A DNA stretch of 64,000 nucleotides from Castanea sativa (GCF_040712315.1 NC_134017.1:4556001-4620000), one strand, 5' to 3'; counted from the stretch's first letter, positions 42,628 to 54,402 are shown. Translations and numbers: made by a program. The notes: generated by a model not told the origin, from the letters alone.

Positions 42628-43770
42628 TTAATAATAATACTTTCGAAGGTTATTTACATTCTAGGGGTGTGGTACAATTCTTTCATCTAGATCAGCTAAA
42701 CGATACGACCCTATGCCAGCTACTGAAACAATGCGATAGGGACCTTTCTAGTTCGGTCCTAGCTTACCCCAAGCCAGGTTCTTAGCGGTGCCCACAAATT
42801 TTCTTAGTACAAGATCCCCAGGTGCGAGTGGCCTTAGCTTCACGTGGGCATCATATCCTCGTTTAAGCTTCTGTTGATAATAAGCCATTTGGACCATAGC
42901 TGCCTCGCGCCATTCCTCAATTAAATCAAGACCTTTCTCTAGGAGGCCATCGTTATTCTCCAGGCTAAAAGAACTCGTCTTCAGGGTGGGAAAACCTGAT
43001 TCCAAAGGTATCACCGCCTCGGCTCCATAAGTCATAGAGAATGGAGTTTCTCCCGTGGACCTGCGTGGTGTAGTCCGATACGTCCACAAAACATGTGGGA
43101 GTTCTTCTACCCACCTTCCTTTCGTATCGTCCAAACTTTTCTTGAGCCCACTGACTATGACCTTGTTAACGGCCTCGGCTTGCCCATTTCCCTGAGGATA
43201 AGCTGGGGTAGAATACCTATTTATGATGCCCATATTATCACAATACTCCCTAAAAGCCTTGCTATCGAATTGAATGCCGTTGTCTGAAATAAGAGTATAT
43301 GGTATTCCGAATCTAGTGACAATGTTTTTCCAAACAAACTTCTTGGAATCAACGTCTCTAATATTTGCTAAGGAATCGGCCTTAACCCATTTAGTGAAAT
43401 AATCCGTCGCCACGAGCAGCCATCTTTTGTTTCCTGTAGCCCTCGAAAATGGCCTCACGATATCCAATCCCCATTGTGCAAAAGACCAGGGACTGGAGAA
43501 AGGATTTAGAACCCCTCTTGGTTGATGAATATTAAGGGCGAACCTCTGGCATTGATCACATTTTCGAGCATAATCCTGGGCCTCCCTCTGCATATTGGAC
43601 CACCAATAATCCTGAGTTAGAGCTCTGTGGGCTAAGGATCTTCCCCCGGTGTGGCTCCCACAAATCCCCTCGTGCAGTTCTTCCAGAAGTGCTTCCGTTG
43701 AGTCAGGGTGCACACACAACAAGTACGGTCCTGAGAAGGATCGTTTATACAGTTTCTGGTCCTCGGACAA
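42628..43770 (-). pseudogene. Integrase of the gypsy element
   Basis: An N-terminal zinc-binding HHCC region (H in ELHEGICGSHTG, CDQC in RKCDQCQRF) is followed by the catalytic core with Asp in LDIVRPF, Asp in ISDNGIQFD and Glu in GNGQAEAVNK, so the DDE triad is present. A C-terminal GDLVLRK motif and a WGKLGPN block follow. TAG at 42748-42750 and TAG at 42661-42663 replace family Trp codons; the natural stop is TAA at 42628-42630. The frame continues from RNase H through stops at 43771 and 43789. The DNA-binding and catalytic residues are intact, so loss of function comes from the stops. Confidence 0.85.
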
Positions 43771-45039
43771 TTAGAAACGTGGCGCCTTTCAACGTATCTT
43801 ATCTGCTTCAGACTTATCCTCAGGAAGGATGTCGTTCTTAAGAAAAGATATAACCAGGTCAATCCAACTATGTCCAGGCCTTATCAGATAAATGCACGTT
43901 GTGTTGGCAACGGCAAGAGCTGGCTCTAGCAAATCCTTCACGAGGATAATCCTGGGCAAACCCTGAGCCGAAGACGTTGCTAACGTAGCCAAAGAATCTG
44001 CATGGGTGTTTCCACTCCTAGAAATGTGAGCTAAGACGAAGGAGTCAAACTTATCTTGCTGATATTTGACCTGGACTAAGTATTCATGCATTCTCGGGTC
44101 CCTAGCCTCCATGGTCCCCGTGACCTGGCCGACCACTAACTGAGAGTCCGAGAACGCCTGCACTTCCTTTCCACCCATCCTACGTACCATCTGCATACCC
44201 ACCAAGACTGCTTCGTACTTGGCTTCATTATTAGTAGCCGAGAAAGATAGCCTTAGTGATTTTTCGAATACAATGCCCTTAGGGGATACCAGGACAAGTC
44301 CGACACCAGACCCTCTCTGATTAGCTGCCCCATCAACATACATTTTCCAAGTCGGAGGTGCTGCGGCTGTGATCAAACCAACTGATTTTCCATCCATGTG
44401 TGCTTCTTTCAGAGTTTCTTCTAGCAATGGCTCGGTAAAGTTTGCCACCAAGTCAGCAAGGACCTGGCCCTTCACAGAGGTGCGAGGCTTGTATTTAACG
44501 TCAAAGGCTCCCAAAATGGTTTCCCACTTTGCCACCCTACCGGAGTAATCAGCGCTGCGTAACACCGCCTTGAGAGGCAATTGGGTCAGAACCACCACAG
44601 TGTGAGACTGGAAATAATGAGGAAGCTTGCGTGTGGCATGAACTATGGCCAGAAGTGCTTTCTCCAAGAGTAGATAGCGCACCTCGGCCTCATTCAAAGA
44701 CTTACTAACGTAGTAGACCAGTCTTTGCACCCTGGTCTCATCCCTTATAAGGACCAGGCTGACCGCGTGGACGGCCACTGCCAGATAAGCAAACAAAACC
44801 TCGTCTGCCTCAGGGCGAGATAAAATGGGTGGCTGAGAAAGATATTGCTTAAGCTGTTGGAAGGCTAACACGTAGTCCTCAGTCCATTGAAACCCCTTCC
44901 ATTTATTCAACAACTGGAAGAAAGGACGGCACCGGTCAGCTAACCGAGAGATAAATCTGCTTAGTACAGCAATCATTCCGATCAATTTCTGGATTTCTTT
45001 TGGGTTCCGAGGGGGCTGCAAATTCTGAATAGCCTTGAC
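43771..45039 (-). pseudogene. Dual RNase H region of the gypsy element
   Basis: The first part (KGFQWTEDYVLAFQQLK through about codon 170) is the ordinary gypsy connection and RNase H, with degenerate catalytic positions (FAYLAVAVHAVS lacks the usual Asp). A second, complete RNase H follows. It has Asp in WKMYVDGAA, Glu in NNEAKYEA, Asp in AFSDSQLV and the His/Asp pair in NTHADSLA, all present. Two RNase H domains with the active one second is the mark of the Tat lineage. TGA (43789-43791) and TAA (43771-43773) close it off from integrase in the same frame. Confidence 0.85.
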
Positions 45040-46026
45040 CTACGCTGGGTTTACCTCTATGCCTCTATGAGTAATCATATATCCCAAGAACTTTCCAGAT
45101 CCCACGCCAAAAGAGCACTTTGAGGCGTTAAGGCGCAACTTGTACTTTCTTAGCACCTGGAAGGTGTCGGCCAGATCTTTGACGTGTGAAGGTATTGTTT
45201 TACTCTTCACCACCATATCATCCACATACACCTCAATGGTCTTCCCTAATTGCTGTTCGAACATTCTGGTCATCGTTCTTTGGTAGGTAGCCCCAGCATT
45301 TTTCAACCCGAACGGCATGACCTTATAGTGGTAGTTCCCTGTTGGAGTAATAAAAGCAGTCTTCTCTTGGTCCTCCAATGCCAATGGAATCTGATGGTAA
45401 CCCTGGAAGGCATCCAAAAAACTCATACGAGGATGTCCAACAGTGGCGTCCATAAGCTGATCAATACGCGGCATTGGGAATGAATCCTTGGGGCAGGCCT
45501 TGTTTAAATCCGTGAAGTCCACACATACTCTCCACGTTCCATTCTTCTTTTTTACCACAACCGTATGCGCCAACCATTCGGGGTAGAAAACTTCTTTAAT
45601 AGCCCCAGCCCTCTTGAGTTTGAGCACCTCCTCCTTGACAGCCTCGGAATGTTCTTTGGAAGAACGCCGAGGTGGCTGCCTTCTCGGAACAATGGCGGGG
45701 TTTACATTTAAATGATGACAAATGAAGCTCGGATCTACGCCTGGAGCCTCATAAGGGTCCCATGCAAAAACATCAATATTACCTTTCAGAAATTCCAACA
45801 ACTCCATCTTCTCCTGGTGCGGCAAACGTATGCCGACTTGGAAGAACCTCTCTGGGTCATTCGCTATCAAAAACTTCTCTAACTTCTCACAAATAACCTC
45901 CTCTCCTGTCACTGCTCTAGGTGCATCTGGAGTAGTTAATTGCTATGAGTCATGGACGAACAAAGCTGATGACCCGGCCTCTGTCTGACGAAGCACTGCG
46001 GCCGATATGCATTGCCTGGCCACCGA
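45040..46026 (-). pseudogene. Reverse transcriptase of the gypsy element
   Basis: This is the polymerase that copies element RNA into DNA in the virus-like particle. RT blocks are all visible in order: KKKNGTWRVCVDFTDLNKA, FPMPRID, SFLDAFQGYHQIPL, MPFGLKNAGATYQR and the catalytic VYVDDMVVKS, then FLGYMITHRGIE. TAG at 45943-45945 lies upstream and TAG at 45040-45042 ends the block just before the RNase H connection, at a position where Gln is usual. The frame is uninterrupted in between (about 300 codons). Confidence 0.92.
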
Positions 46027-46629
46027 TTAGCTGCCGAGGATCTCTTCAACATATTCCCCAGAGGGGAACTTAACCTTAACATGCAAGGTAGAGGAGACGG
46101 CTTCCAGAGCGTGTAGCCATGGCCTGGCGAGGATGGCTGTATATGGGGAGTACGCGTCAACCATAATGAAATTCACCTCAACCATTTCTGAACTGGATTG
46201 AACGGGTAAACGAATCTGTCCTTTCGGCACAACAGCCTTTCCTTCAAAGCTTATGAGTGGCGAGTCATAAGGAGTAGGATCTTCCAGCTTCAACCTCAGC
46301 CCCTTAAATAAATTAGGGTACATGATATCTGCACCGCTGCCCTGATCAATCATCACCCCCTTTACATCATAATTCCTTATCTTGAGGGTGACCACAAGAG
46401 CATCGTCATGGGGTTGAATGGTACCAACCTTATCCTCCTCCGAAAATCCCAAGACGGGTAAAGTCACCTTCAACTTCTTCGCCCTGCAGCTTGCCTCTTC
46501 GGCCTGAGAATGGGAAACCGCCATCACCCTAGTGGGACCTGAGCCGGTCCTGCCAGGTGCAGTGAAAATAACGTTAATTGTTCCCAATGCCGGCCGAGAT
46601 GGATTATTCTTCTGATTGTTTGAGCCAGA
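46027..46629 (-). pseudogene. Aspartic protease region of the gypsy element
   Basis: The retropepsin active-site loop reads VMIDQGSGADIM. The Asp and Gly are kept in the D-x-GS form that Tat elements use. The ILARPWLHAL block, the second conserved protease segment, lies downstream. TAA at 46630-46632 precedes it and TAA at 46027-46029 ends it; both are in the common gag-pol frame. Confidence 0.82.
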
Positions 46630-47955
46630 TTAACTGCCCTGCCCTTTAGGTTGACATAGGTGCTGCTTCAGTTTTCCTTCACTGACAAGCTGCTCTAAGT
46701 GGTTCCAAATGGTCTGACAGTTCTCGGTAGTGTGGCCCACGTCCTGATGGTACTGACAAAAGAGATTCTGATTCCTCTTCGCGGGGTCTCCTGCCATCTT
46801 ACCAGGCCATCTGAAGAAGGGCTTCTTACGAACTTTTTCCAACAATTGGTGTATTGGTTCTCGGAACACAGTGTTCACGGCCTGAGGTACTGCCGAGCCG
46901 GACTGCCCAACGTAATCACTCTTCGACTTATTGTTATGGTATCGGTCCGACCTGAAATCCCTTCTCTCCTGCGGGATAGCCTTCTCCTTACCCTTTCCCT
47001 GCTGCTGGTCTTCCTCTACTCTTTTGTACTCGTCAATACGATCCATGAGGCGACACACGTTGAGGACGGGTTAATTAGTCAAGGACTTCCTCAAATCGTG
47101 ATCAGTAGGAAGACCTACCTTAAAGGTGTTGAGCGCCACCTCATCAAAATCACCATCTATCTCGTTGAACATCTCCCAGTACCGATCAAAATATGCTTTC
47201 AACGTCTCCCCTTCCCTCATGGTCATGGATAACAGCGAGTCCAATGGCCGAGGCACTCTGCTACACGTGATAAACCGCAAAGCGAATGCTCTAGTAAGCT
47301 CCCCGAACGAACCTATAGACCCCGATTTAAGGTCATTGAACCACTTCATAGCAACAGGTCCCAAGCTAGAGGGGAAAACTTTATACATCAGGGTCTCGTT
47401 ATGAGAATGCACCGCCATCCTCTGGTTAAAGTGACTCACGTGCTCCACCGGATCAGTTCGGCCATTGTAGATGGTAAAGGTGGGCTAGGTAAACCTCCTG
47501 GGAAACCTCCCTTTCTCAATCCTCCGTGAAAATGGAGATTTGGAGAGTTGGTGCAACGCTCGACTCATATCATCGTTTCCTAAGCCCTTGGAAGGAAGTT
47601 TCTTGTGTCTACGAGCTGGCGGGTCGTCCTCCTCACAAGAGGACATTGCGCTAGGGGGTGAGCATGACCTCGAGCTGTAACTACCTCCCCAGACCTCCTC
47701 CGAAGAGGGATTAGACGAGGACGGTGAAGGCTTACATCTGGCGCGGCGCAGTTTTCTTTTCAAACGATTAATCTCCTTCTGTATGGCTTTAGCACCATCC
47801 TCGTGGGTGGCGCTGCCCCCGCCATAAGTATGGCTAGCCCTAGGGTATTCCGTATGGATACTTCCTTCACGATCCCTTTGACGCTCTAGACGCTCAAAAA
47901 GATCCTCCAATTGTGATCCTTGAGACTCTGCATGGTGTAAGCCTACGCTTGCCAT
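46630..47955 (-). pseudogene. Gag of the gypsy element
   Basis: The structural protein of the particle. The start at 47955 is the first ATG after the primer-binding site (about 28 bases). An N-terminal charged/coiled region with a KRKLRRARCK basic cluster is followed by the retrotransposon gag core (GPVAMKWFNDLKSGSIGSF, LDSLLSMTMREGETLKAYFD, VALNTFKVGLP). A reduced zinc knuckle CQYHQDVGHTTENC (C-x2-H-x4-H-x4-C spacing) follows. Stops TAG 47485-47487, TAA 47071-47073 and TAA 46630-46632 interrupt one continuous frame; there is no frameshift. Confidence 0.85.
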
Positions 47956-47983
47956 AGTATCCCAGCTTTTTTAAGACTAGATT

Positions 47984-47999
47984 CCCACAGACGGCGCCA
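47984..47999 (-). other. Primer-binding site of the gypsy element
   Basis: The minus strand reads TGGCGCCGTCTGTGGG, two bases after the 5' LTR end. The TGGCGCC start is typical of plant Tat elements. I did not determine the exact tRNA. Confidence 0.75.
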
Positions 48000-48001
48000 A
48001 T

Positions 48002-48755
48002 TGTAAGTGCACAATTGCACCTGGACCCTAAGAAATTTATAGGCTTAGGCCCAATGAGCCTTAAACAATGAAATTTGTAGAGTGTGGGCTTGAAATCTAG
48101 GTTAGAAGTACTGAGAACTTGACAACAGGCTAAGGAGTACAAACACTTGTAAATATTGAATGATAATTGCCGATGGACCTCCTCGGACGTGAGCCGAGGA
48201 CTACCGTTATATTGTTTCTCTTCCTTTCTTAAAGATTACAATTCTTAATTTCTTTCTTCGTTACAGACTCCTCCTCTTTTTTGGCCTTCACCCCCTTAAA
48301 TACTTCATTTTCTGATGCTTTATCCACGTGTTGCTCAAACCCCCTCCCCCTAGATATTTCTTCCCTTAGTGCCTTTGAATAGTGACCAAAAGTTTCAGCC
48401 TTACTGTTCAGGGGTCACTTCCCCATTAATGCGGCCAGGAGGGTAGGTGCAGAGTTTTTAATGTGGAGGTGGCAGCCTTTGCTCTTGGTATTTTTCTAAC
48501 ACCGGTGTATCTAGAAGGTTCAAGGTTTCCCCCTTTTAACCAACAGTCTTTCCAGAATTCTGCCTTGACCTTCGTAGTGAATCTCCGACTTCTCTTGGAT
48601 CTGTCCGAGGAGAAACTCACCCTCGGCTGTATCCTCGAACCCTCGGCGTATGGGCCGATTCGCAGTACTAACAAATCCTTAGCTCAAGAGCAGTTCGGCT
48701 CTCCTTGCTAGAGCCCAAAGACCCAAATGCCTGCTTGGGTCCTTTACTCCCCACA
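48002..48755 (-). mobile_element. 5' LTR of the gypsy element
   Basis: 754 bp, the direct counterpart of 37041-37796 with about 30 substitutions, most of them transitions. The TTAGA duplication follows immediately. Confidence 0.93.
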
Positions 48756-48760
48756 TTAGA

Positions 48761-49440
48761 TATATGACGCTTCCGCACCTCTTTTTGCTTTTTTCCTTTG
48801 CTAAACCCACCTCCATGTGTTTGAATGTTTGATGCACTTTTCAACTACCAAATAATAAAATTGGGAGATATAAATCATATAATATATCGATATACACTTG
48901 ACTGACAAGCTTTATACCAAGATTTTAAATCTAATTATATATTATACAAACTACTTTATTTTTTTTATTAGTATTCAATGTAGAATTTTACTATGACCAA
49001 TCACACTATTTGTACGTTAATATTACAACAACAAGAACCATTGTACAATTAATCAAAATAAAATCCTAGTTTCATGTGGTATAATTTTGACAAGGAGCTC
49101 TCTTATTCAAAATAATGGGTAAGCGGTCCTATCATCATGGCTGGCCCGCTACCTTTTTCCCTGCATACCTTATTGAAAAATGATATTTGAGACTTCGAGA
49201 CAAACTTGGAAAGGTAATAGAGGTACGGATTTGGTGACACAAGCGGTCAATAAGCTAGTCTCAATATGATTTTTTTTTTTTTTTTTTCTTGAATCTTCTG
49301 AAGAATCTTTACACTTTTGCAAGGATTCCAAAAGTCTTGACTCCCTTATCCATAAAATCACAATTTATGCATTATTTCAAAAAATAGAAATTTAAATTTA
49401 AATAATTGATTGATAACTATTGGTCTTTGATTATTTTTAA
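48761..49440. other. AT-rich stretch, no gene seen
   Basis: The flanking sequence of the gypsy insertion. It has a poly-T run at 49270-49287 but no recognisable coding or element end. Confidence 0.5.
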
Positions 49441-49469
49441 ATTTTATAAATAAGGAAAATACACGAAGA

Positions 49470-49586
49470 TAATGTAGGGTATAGGGGGCAAGGGCCGGGG
49501 TTCAAGTCTCTAGGAGGGAGCTTCATACACATATACACTTAGATTAAGTTAGAGTAGAATTTTATTTTGTATAAAAAAAAAAAAGT
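49470..49586 (+). mobile_element. SINE-like 3' portion
   Basis: A GGGGTTCAAGTCTCT sequence resembles the B box of a tRNA-derived SINE. It is followed at about 35 bp by CACTTAGATTAAGTTAGAGTAG, a tail seen in several plant SINEs, and ends in an A run (49572-49584). No clear A box or flanking duplication was found, so it is probably truncated. Confidence 0.4.
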
Positions 49587-49654
49587 AATTTACATTTATT
49601 GTAATTTAGAAATATATTTTTTATTTTTCAAATAAATAAAAACGATAGGATTTA

Positions 49655-49990
49655 GAGATGAGCATAATTTCTTTTTGAGTAATGCTAGTATCACACGGCG
49701 AGTTGTGGCATAAAATTGTGTCAATTTTGGTGATACTATCATTACTCAAAAAGAAATTATGCTTAGCATTACACATGGTGAGTTGTGACTGGTGAGAGTT
49801 GTGGCACAAACTTGTGTTAATTTTGGTGGTACTAAGTACTAACATTACTCAAAAAGAAATTATGCTCAACATTATATTGCGAGTTGTGATTTGTGAAGGT
49901 GTGTCAGAGGGCCATGTGGGGACACATCTTCACCAATCACAACTCATCATGTGGAGTTGTGCAAATTTCGTTAGTTCTAGCATTATTTTT
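49655..49990. repeat. Small foldback repeat (MITE-like)
   Basis: GAGCATAATTTCTTTTTGAGTAATG (about 49661) recurs inverted as CATTACTCAAAAAGAAATTATGC at about 49739-49760 and again near 49851-49870. The spacer GAGTTGTG..(T)TGGCA.AAA.TTGTGT.AATTTTGGTG.TACTA is repeated between them. Either one foldback element with an internal duplication or two nested copies. Confidence 0.55.
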
Positions 49991-50844
49991 TCTTTTTTGA
50001 ATGTGAAGGGAAAAAATTCTAAATTTTAAGAGTTCTCTTTTTGAATTTAAAATAAAATTTTTTATTTGACATTTATGACCCTCTTTCTAAATGAAATTAC
50101 CTTTCATTAATGAAAATTTTTAGAAAAAAAAAATTTAGTTGAAAGAGGGGAATTATATATATATATATATATATAGACAAAGGAGCACTTTTTTTCATAA
50201 AAGCAAGCAAGCGGTCTCAGCATCATGGCAGGCCTGCTGCCTTGGAACGATAAGAGAGTGTGTGGATTTGGTGACAACAGGACAAATTTTCTTTTCTTTT
50301 CTTGAATCTCCATAACAATCACGGCTAGATATTTCTGTAAGGTTTCCAAAACTCTTATCTACCTAGGCTAGGACCTAATTTTCTAAATGATACAAACTAA
50401 GAAGACAAACCCGTGATAAATGTGAGGAACAGATTTTGCTTAAATTATGTTTCACATCAAAAGGTAGGCATTGCCGATGTGAGTAACAAAATGGGATAAT
50501 GACTCATTTAAATTAGTGACATGGCATTATATTACTGGAGTGGAGGACCATTAGGCATTGCTAATGTGGTCCTCCATAAGTATTGTATAATTTCTTCCAT
50601 GCTTGTGATGCATGCGAGAATCAAATTATGGTTATAATGTGTTTCTTGTCAAAATGTAGGCCTTAACATTTTATGAACAATCAATCAAGTAGTGAAAAGT
50701 GGAAATGTTGAATCGTGTTTTGTCTTTTAATAACAAAGCTTTAATTTGTGACATTTGTTTGTTTTTTATTTTATTTTTTTAATAAACCGAACTGGTTGCA
50801 TTATGAAAGTATGACTTAGCGAACTGGTTGCATTATGAAAGTAT
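49991..50844. other. AT-rich stretch, no gene seen
   Basis: It includes a short (TA)n at about 50155-50175 and a direct repeat of GCGAACTGGTTGCATTATGAAAGTATGACT... near 50785 and 50818. No coding was seen. Confidence 0.5.
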
Positions 50845-50847
50845 GAC

Positions 50848-51600
50848 TCAGCGAACTTCAACGATAGGTGTACTCTGATCTACCTGTGAATCTACATTCT
50901 CCTTATCTTCTTCACCCATTTTCAGGATAGTACTTTTAGTCAATTCATCAAAGTTGACAAACTCAAATTTATTTTGATCTATCTCAATAACATCTGGCAC
51001 TATAGTTGACTTGTCCTTATACATAACCTGTTCATTAAATACCACATTTCTACTTCTAATGATTTTCCTGTTTTGTTCATCCCAAAACTTATAGCCAAAT
51101 TTCTCATCACAATGAAAAAAACATATTTTAGACTTTGCATCAAGTTTACCACGAGCATCAGAATCAATGTGAACATCAGAAACACAACAAAAAACTTTTA
51201 AATGAGAAAAATTTACCTCTTTACCGCTTCAAACCTCCCTAGGAAGTCTGAACTCCATGGGAACTGATGGTCCTTAGTTTATCACGTAAGTTGCAGTGCT
51301 AACAACATTAGGCCAGAAAGTTTTTGGTAGTCCAGCATGCAACCTCATACTTCTAGCACACCTATTGAGAATTCTGTTCATGCGCTCAGCCACACCATTC
51401 TACTGTGGTGTCCCAGGAATGGTCTTCTCCATCCTAATTCCTTGTGCAACACAATACTCACTGAACCCTCCATCTATGTACTCTCCTCCATTATCTAATC
51501 TCAAACATTTTACTTTCAAATCTGTTTCTGTCTCAACCATGGCCTTCAATTTCTTAATAGTTTCAAATACATCAAATTTATTTTTCAAAAAATAAACTCA
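50848..51600 (-). pseudogene. Copia integrase remnant
   Basis: 51400-51588 encodes the core segment with KCLRLDNGGEYIDGGFSEYC, the second catalytic Asp region of copia integrase. After a stop- and frameshift-rich stretch, 50848-51180 encodes the post-integrase region (SKICFFHCDEKFGYKFWDEQ, then RKIIRSRNVVFNEQ). The first Asp region lies further upstream, in 51600-52100, which is too damaged to read. The open frames here are fragments of one gene, not separate genes. Confidence 0.7.
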
Positions 51601-52115
51601 TACCTTTCTGCTTGAGTCATTAATGAAAGTGATGTAATACCTTGAACCTCCAAGGGATGCAACCGAAGAAGGCCCCCATAAATCAGTGTGTACTAACTCC
51701 AACTTTTCAGCCTTCAGTGTCTTGCTAGTTTTCAAGAAGCTAACCTTTTTTTTTTTTTTTTTTTTTTTTCCTACTTTCCTAAGATGCAGCTTTCACACAT
51801 GTCAAAATCAATGGACTTCAATTATGGTAGTTTTCCTCTTGACATCAGCATCTTCATCCCTTCCTCACTAATGTGACCAAGTCTGCGGTGCCATAGGCTT
51901 GTATCAATACTTGCTTTAGCAACTGCAATTGTGTCCTTTGGACTTGAGGTCATATATAGAGTACCAGTCTTCTTTCCACAAGCCAATACTCTAGCTCCCT
52001 TTGTAACCTTCTAAGTACCACTAACAAATAGTATTGCATACCGTTCATCATCAAGTTGCCCAATAGAAATCAGATTCCTCCACAGGTTAGGAATATGTCA
52101 AACCTTCTCTAGTAA

Positions 52116-52900
52116 TCAAATTAACCTATTGGGCAACAATATTAAGACGTCTCCCATACCCACAACATCCAAGGTTGCACCATCAGCCAAATATACCTTA
52201 CCAAAATCACCAGCAACATAATTCTGTATGATATCTCGGTGTGGAGTGGTATGAAACGAAACTCCTAAGTCCAAAATCCAATCATCAAGTGGACTGTCTA
52301 CTGCAAGAAGTAATGCATCCTGTACCTCTTCTGTTACAACATTAGCAGAATCATCTTCATTCTTCTTCTTAGGATTTTTGCATTGCCTTCTAAAGTGACC
52401 TGTTTTCCCACAGTTCCAACATTGTACTTGTTGGCCTGATCTAGATTTATTTTTGTTCCTATTAGAATTTCTAGATTTTGATCTGCCCCAATTTGAATTT
52501 CTATCATTACCTCTGCCTTTTATCTCAAGGTTTAGGGTAGAACTAGATCCTAAGGTTTCACTTTCATCTCTTTTGTGAATCTCCTCAGCTAGAATTAAAT
52601 CTCGTATATCATTGTACTTCAACTTTTCTTTTCCTATAGAATTGCTTACTGCCATCCCCATTGCCTTCCAACTATTTGGTAAAGAAGACAAAATGACCAG
52701 TGCACGACTCTCAGCATCAAAATCAATTTCTACAGACGACAATTGATTTATGATAGTATTAAATTCATTCAGATGTTGTGCTACTGATGCATTCTCTGCC
52801 ATCTTCAGATTGAACAGTTTCTTCATCAGATGCACCTTGTTGTTTGCTGACGGCTTTTCATATATACCAGACAAAGCCTTCATCAGATCTGTTGTGGTCT
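52116..52900 (-). pseudogene. Copia gag and protease remnant
   Basis: A 255-codon frame with the copia gag core (LKMAENASVAQHLNEFNTII, VILSSLPNSW), a basic Arg/Asn/Ser linker and the zinc knuckle CWNCGKTGHFRRQC (CCHC complete). It then runs into protease, where the active site reads WILDLGVSFHTT instead of the usual D-S-G-A; Ser to Leu and Ala to Val are each one C-to-T step. The frame ends at about 52116 instead of running on to integrase. The N-terminal part of gag continues to about 53090 with frameshifts. Confidence 0.8.
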
Positions 52901-53160
52901 TCTCTTTTACAACATTGTGTGCAATAGACCTAGACAGAGTTAACCTAATAACTCCCAGTACTTGTCTGTCAAGAAGAGCTCATTCCTCATCCTTCATAGT
53001 TGCAGGTTTTTCTCTAGAAGCCGCAGATGCAACTTCTTCCTGTAAAGATAATCCTCAATTTGCATCCTCTAGAATCCAAAGTCTATGCCATTGAACTTTT
53101 CTATTCTTGACGCCTTTCTTGCTTCCTCTACCATTGCTCCCACTCAAACCTAACCTTAGG

Positions 53161-53171
53161 CTCTGATACCA
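53161..53171 (-). other. Primer-binding site of truncated copia element
   Basis: The minus strand reads TGGTATCAGAG, the standard initiator tRNA-Met complement, two bases from the LTR. Confidence 0.8.
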
Positions 53172-53173
53172 GT

Positions 53174-53518
53174 TGTAAGCAATTAACACAAAATTTCCAA
53201 ACCTGTGAGAAACAAAATAGAGAAAATACACACCAAAAGAAAAAAATAATAATCACACGCACAAAACAGTATTTGCGTGGTTCGGCAATTTGCCTATATC
53301 CACAAAATTACAGGGATTTCATTATTATCAGGAAAAAATACAAAGTGCGGCCATACAGTTTTTCACTATCTCAAAAAATCCAACAACAAGAAACCACAGA
53401 CTAAGCCTCCGCTCCATGGACTAAGCCTCAGAAAATCTCCCATTAAAAACCACACAACATTATTTCAGGTCAGGTCGTCAACCAAATTAAACACAACTAG
53501 GCTCCATAAAGCCCAACA
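53174..53518 (-). mobile_element. 5' LTR of truncated copia element
   Basis: 345 bp from TGTAAGCAATT to GCCCAACA on the plus strand. It matches the solo LTR at 53818-54187 in reverse complement (shared TGCCGAAC.ACG.AAATACTGT and TAATGGGAGATTTT segments), and TTTCGGAGC/TCCATGGAGCGGAGGC-type blocks. Confidence 0.8.
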
Positions 53519-53812
53519 CCAACGCTGCTCAAAGTAAAGTTGTTGTCCAAGTTACATAGTTGGCTTCAATAAAAATAAATTGGGCATTGTGTGGTTTAAA
53601 AGGATCAGTAATCACTAAATCAAGAAGAAGAGAATTCGTGCAACAAGTGGTGTACCAAACAATGTTATGCGTAAATTTATTCAAATTATACGGATGCTTT
53701 AGTGAAATTGAATATAACTATTCACACAGTTCAAAGGTGATGACTATTGTCTCATCACAAATAAATTTTGTGCAAAAAGTATTATGCCAATACCTTGCTA
53801 CAATTTGATGCT

Positions 53813-54192
53813 TCCTCTATTGGGCATTGTGGAGCTAGTTATGTTTGATTCGGATGACGACCCGACCTGACCCAACCCGAAATGATGTTGCGTGGTTTTT
53901 AATGGGAGATTTTTTGAGGGTTAGTCCATGGAGCGGAGGCTTAGTTCGTGTTTTTTTTTTTTTTTGGTGATTAAGGTCACTCGATGTATTTTTGAGAGAT
54001 AAAAAAATTGTACTACCGCACTCGGTATTTTTCCCTGATAATAGTGAAATCCCTGCAACTATGCGGGTGTAGGCAAATTGCCGAACTACGTAAATACTGT
54101 CTTGTGTGTGTGATTATTTTTCCTTTGGCATGTGTTTTCTCTATTTTGTTTCTCACAGGTTTGAGAATTTCGTGTTATTTCCCTACATCCTC
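53813..54192 (+). mobile_element. Solo LTR of the truncated copia family, with TSD
   Basis: 370-bp LTR at 53818-54187, in the opposite orientation to the LTR 300 bp to its left. It starts TATTGGGC (family start TGTTGGGC, one change) and ends CCCTACA. The flanks are a perfect TCCTC duplication (53813-53817, 54188-54192). Copy 1 of repeat R at about 12600-12630 gives the uninterrupted site (GGAGTGTAAATGGAGGAAGC in reverse). Confidence 0.88.
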
Positions 54193-54354
54193 CATTTATA
54201 CTCTTTCTAGGTTAGTGTGGTAGACTCCATTACAGATCATTCAAAATGGGTATTTTCTTTAAATCAAGCAAAAACAGTCATCATGAGTTCCAATTAACTC
54301 AATTGATAAAGTATCTGATAATTAAATAAAAGATGTCATAGGTTGAAATTCAAT

Positions 54355-54356
54355 AA

Positions 54357-54402
<46 letters not shown>
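54355..54402. repeat. (ATA)n microsatellite
   Basis: About sixteen ATA units inside repeat R copy 2, followed by ACA units. Confidence 0.95.

Larger units (their letters stand above)
37036..48760 (-). mobile_element. Complete-length Tat-lineage Ty3/gypsy retrotransposon
   Basis: The element is 37041-48755 (11,715 bp) with a perfect 5-bp duplication, TTAGA, at 37036-37040 and 48756-48760. Order on the minus strand: 5' LTR, primer-binding site, gag, protease, RT, two RNase H domains, integrase, a 151-bp tandem array, an antisense spliced gene, polypurine tract, 3' LTR. The second RNase H, the opposite-strand gene and the 3' repeats place it in the Tat lineage. By eye the LTRs differ at about 30 of 755 positions plus a 2-bp indel. 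All coding parts carry stop codons, so it cannot move on its own. Confidence 0.93.
50845..53518 (-). mobile_element. Truncated Ty1/copia element, minus sense
   Basis: Order on the minus strand: 5' LTR (53174-53518), initiator-Met-type primer-binding site (53161-53171), gag with zinc knuckle, protease, integrase fragments. It stops at about 50845, just after the region that follows integrase; RT, RNase H and the 3' LTR are missing. It has inserted into, or next to, repeat R copy 2, whose sequence starts right after its LTR. Confidence 0.8.
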
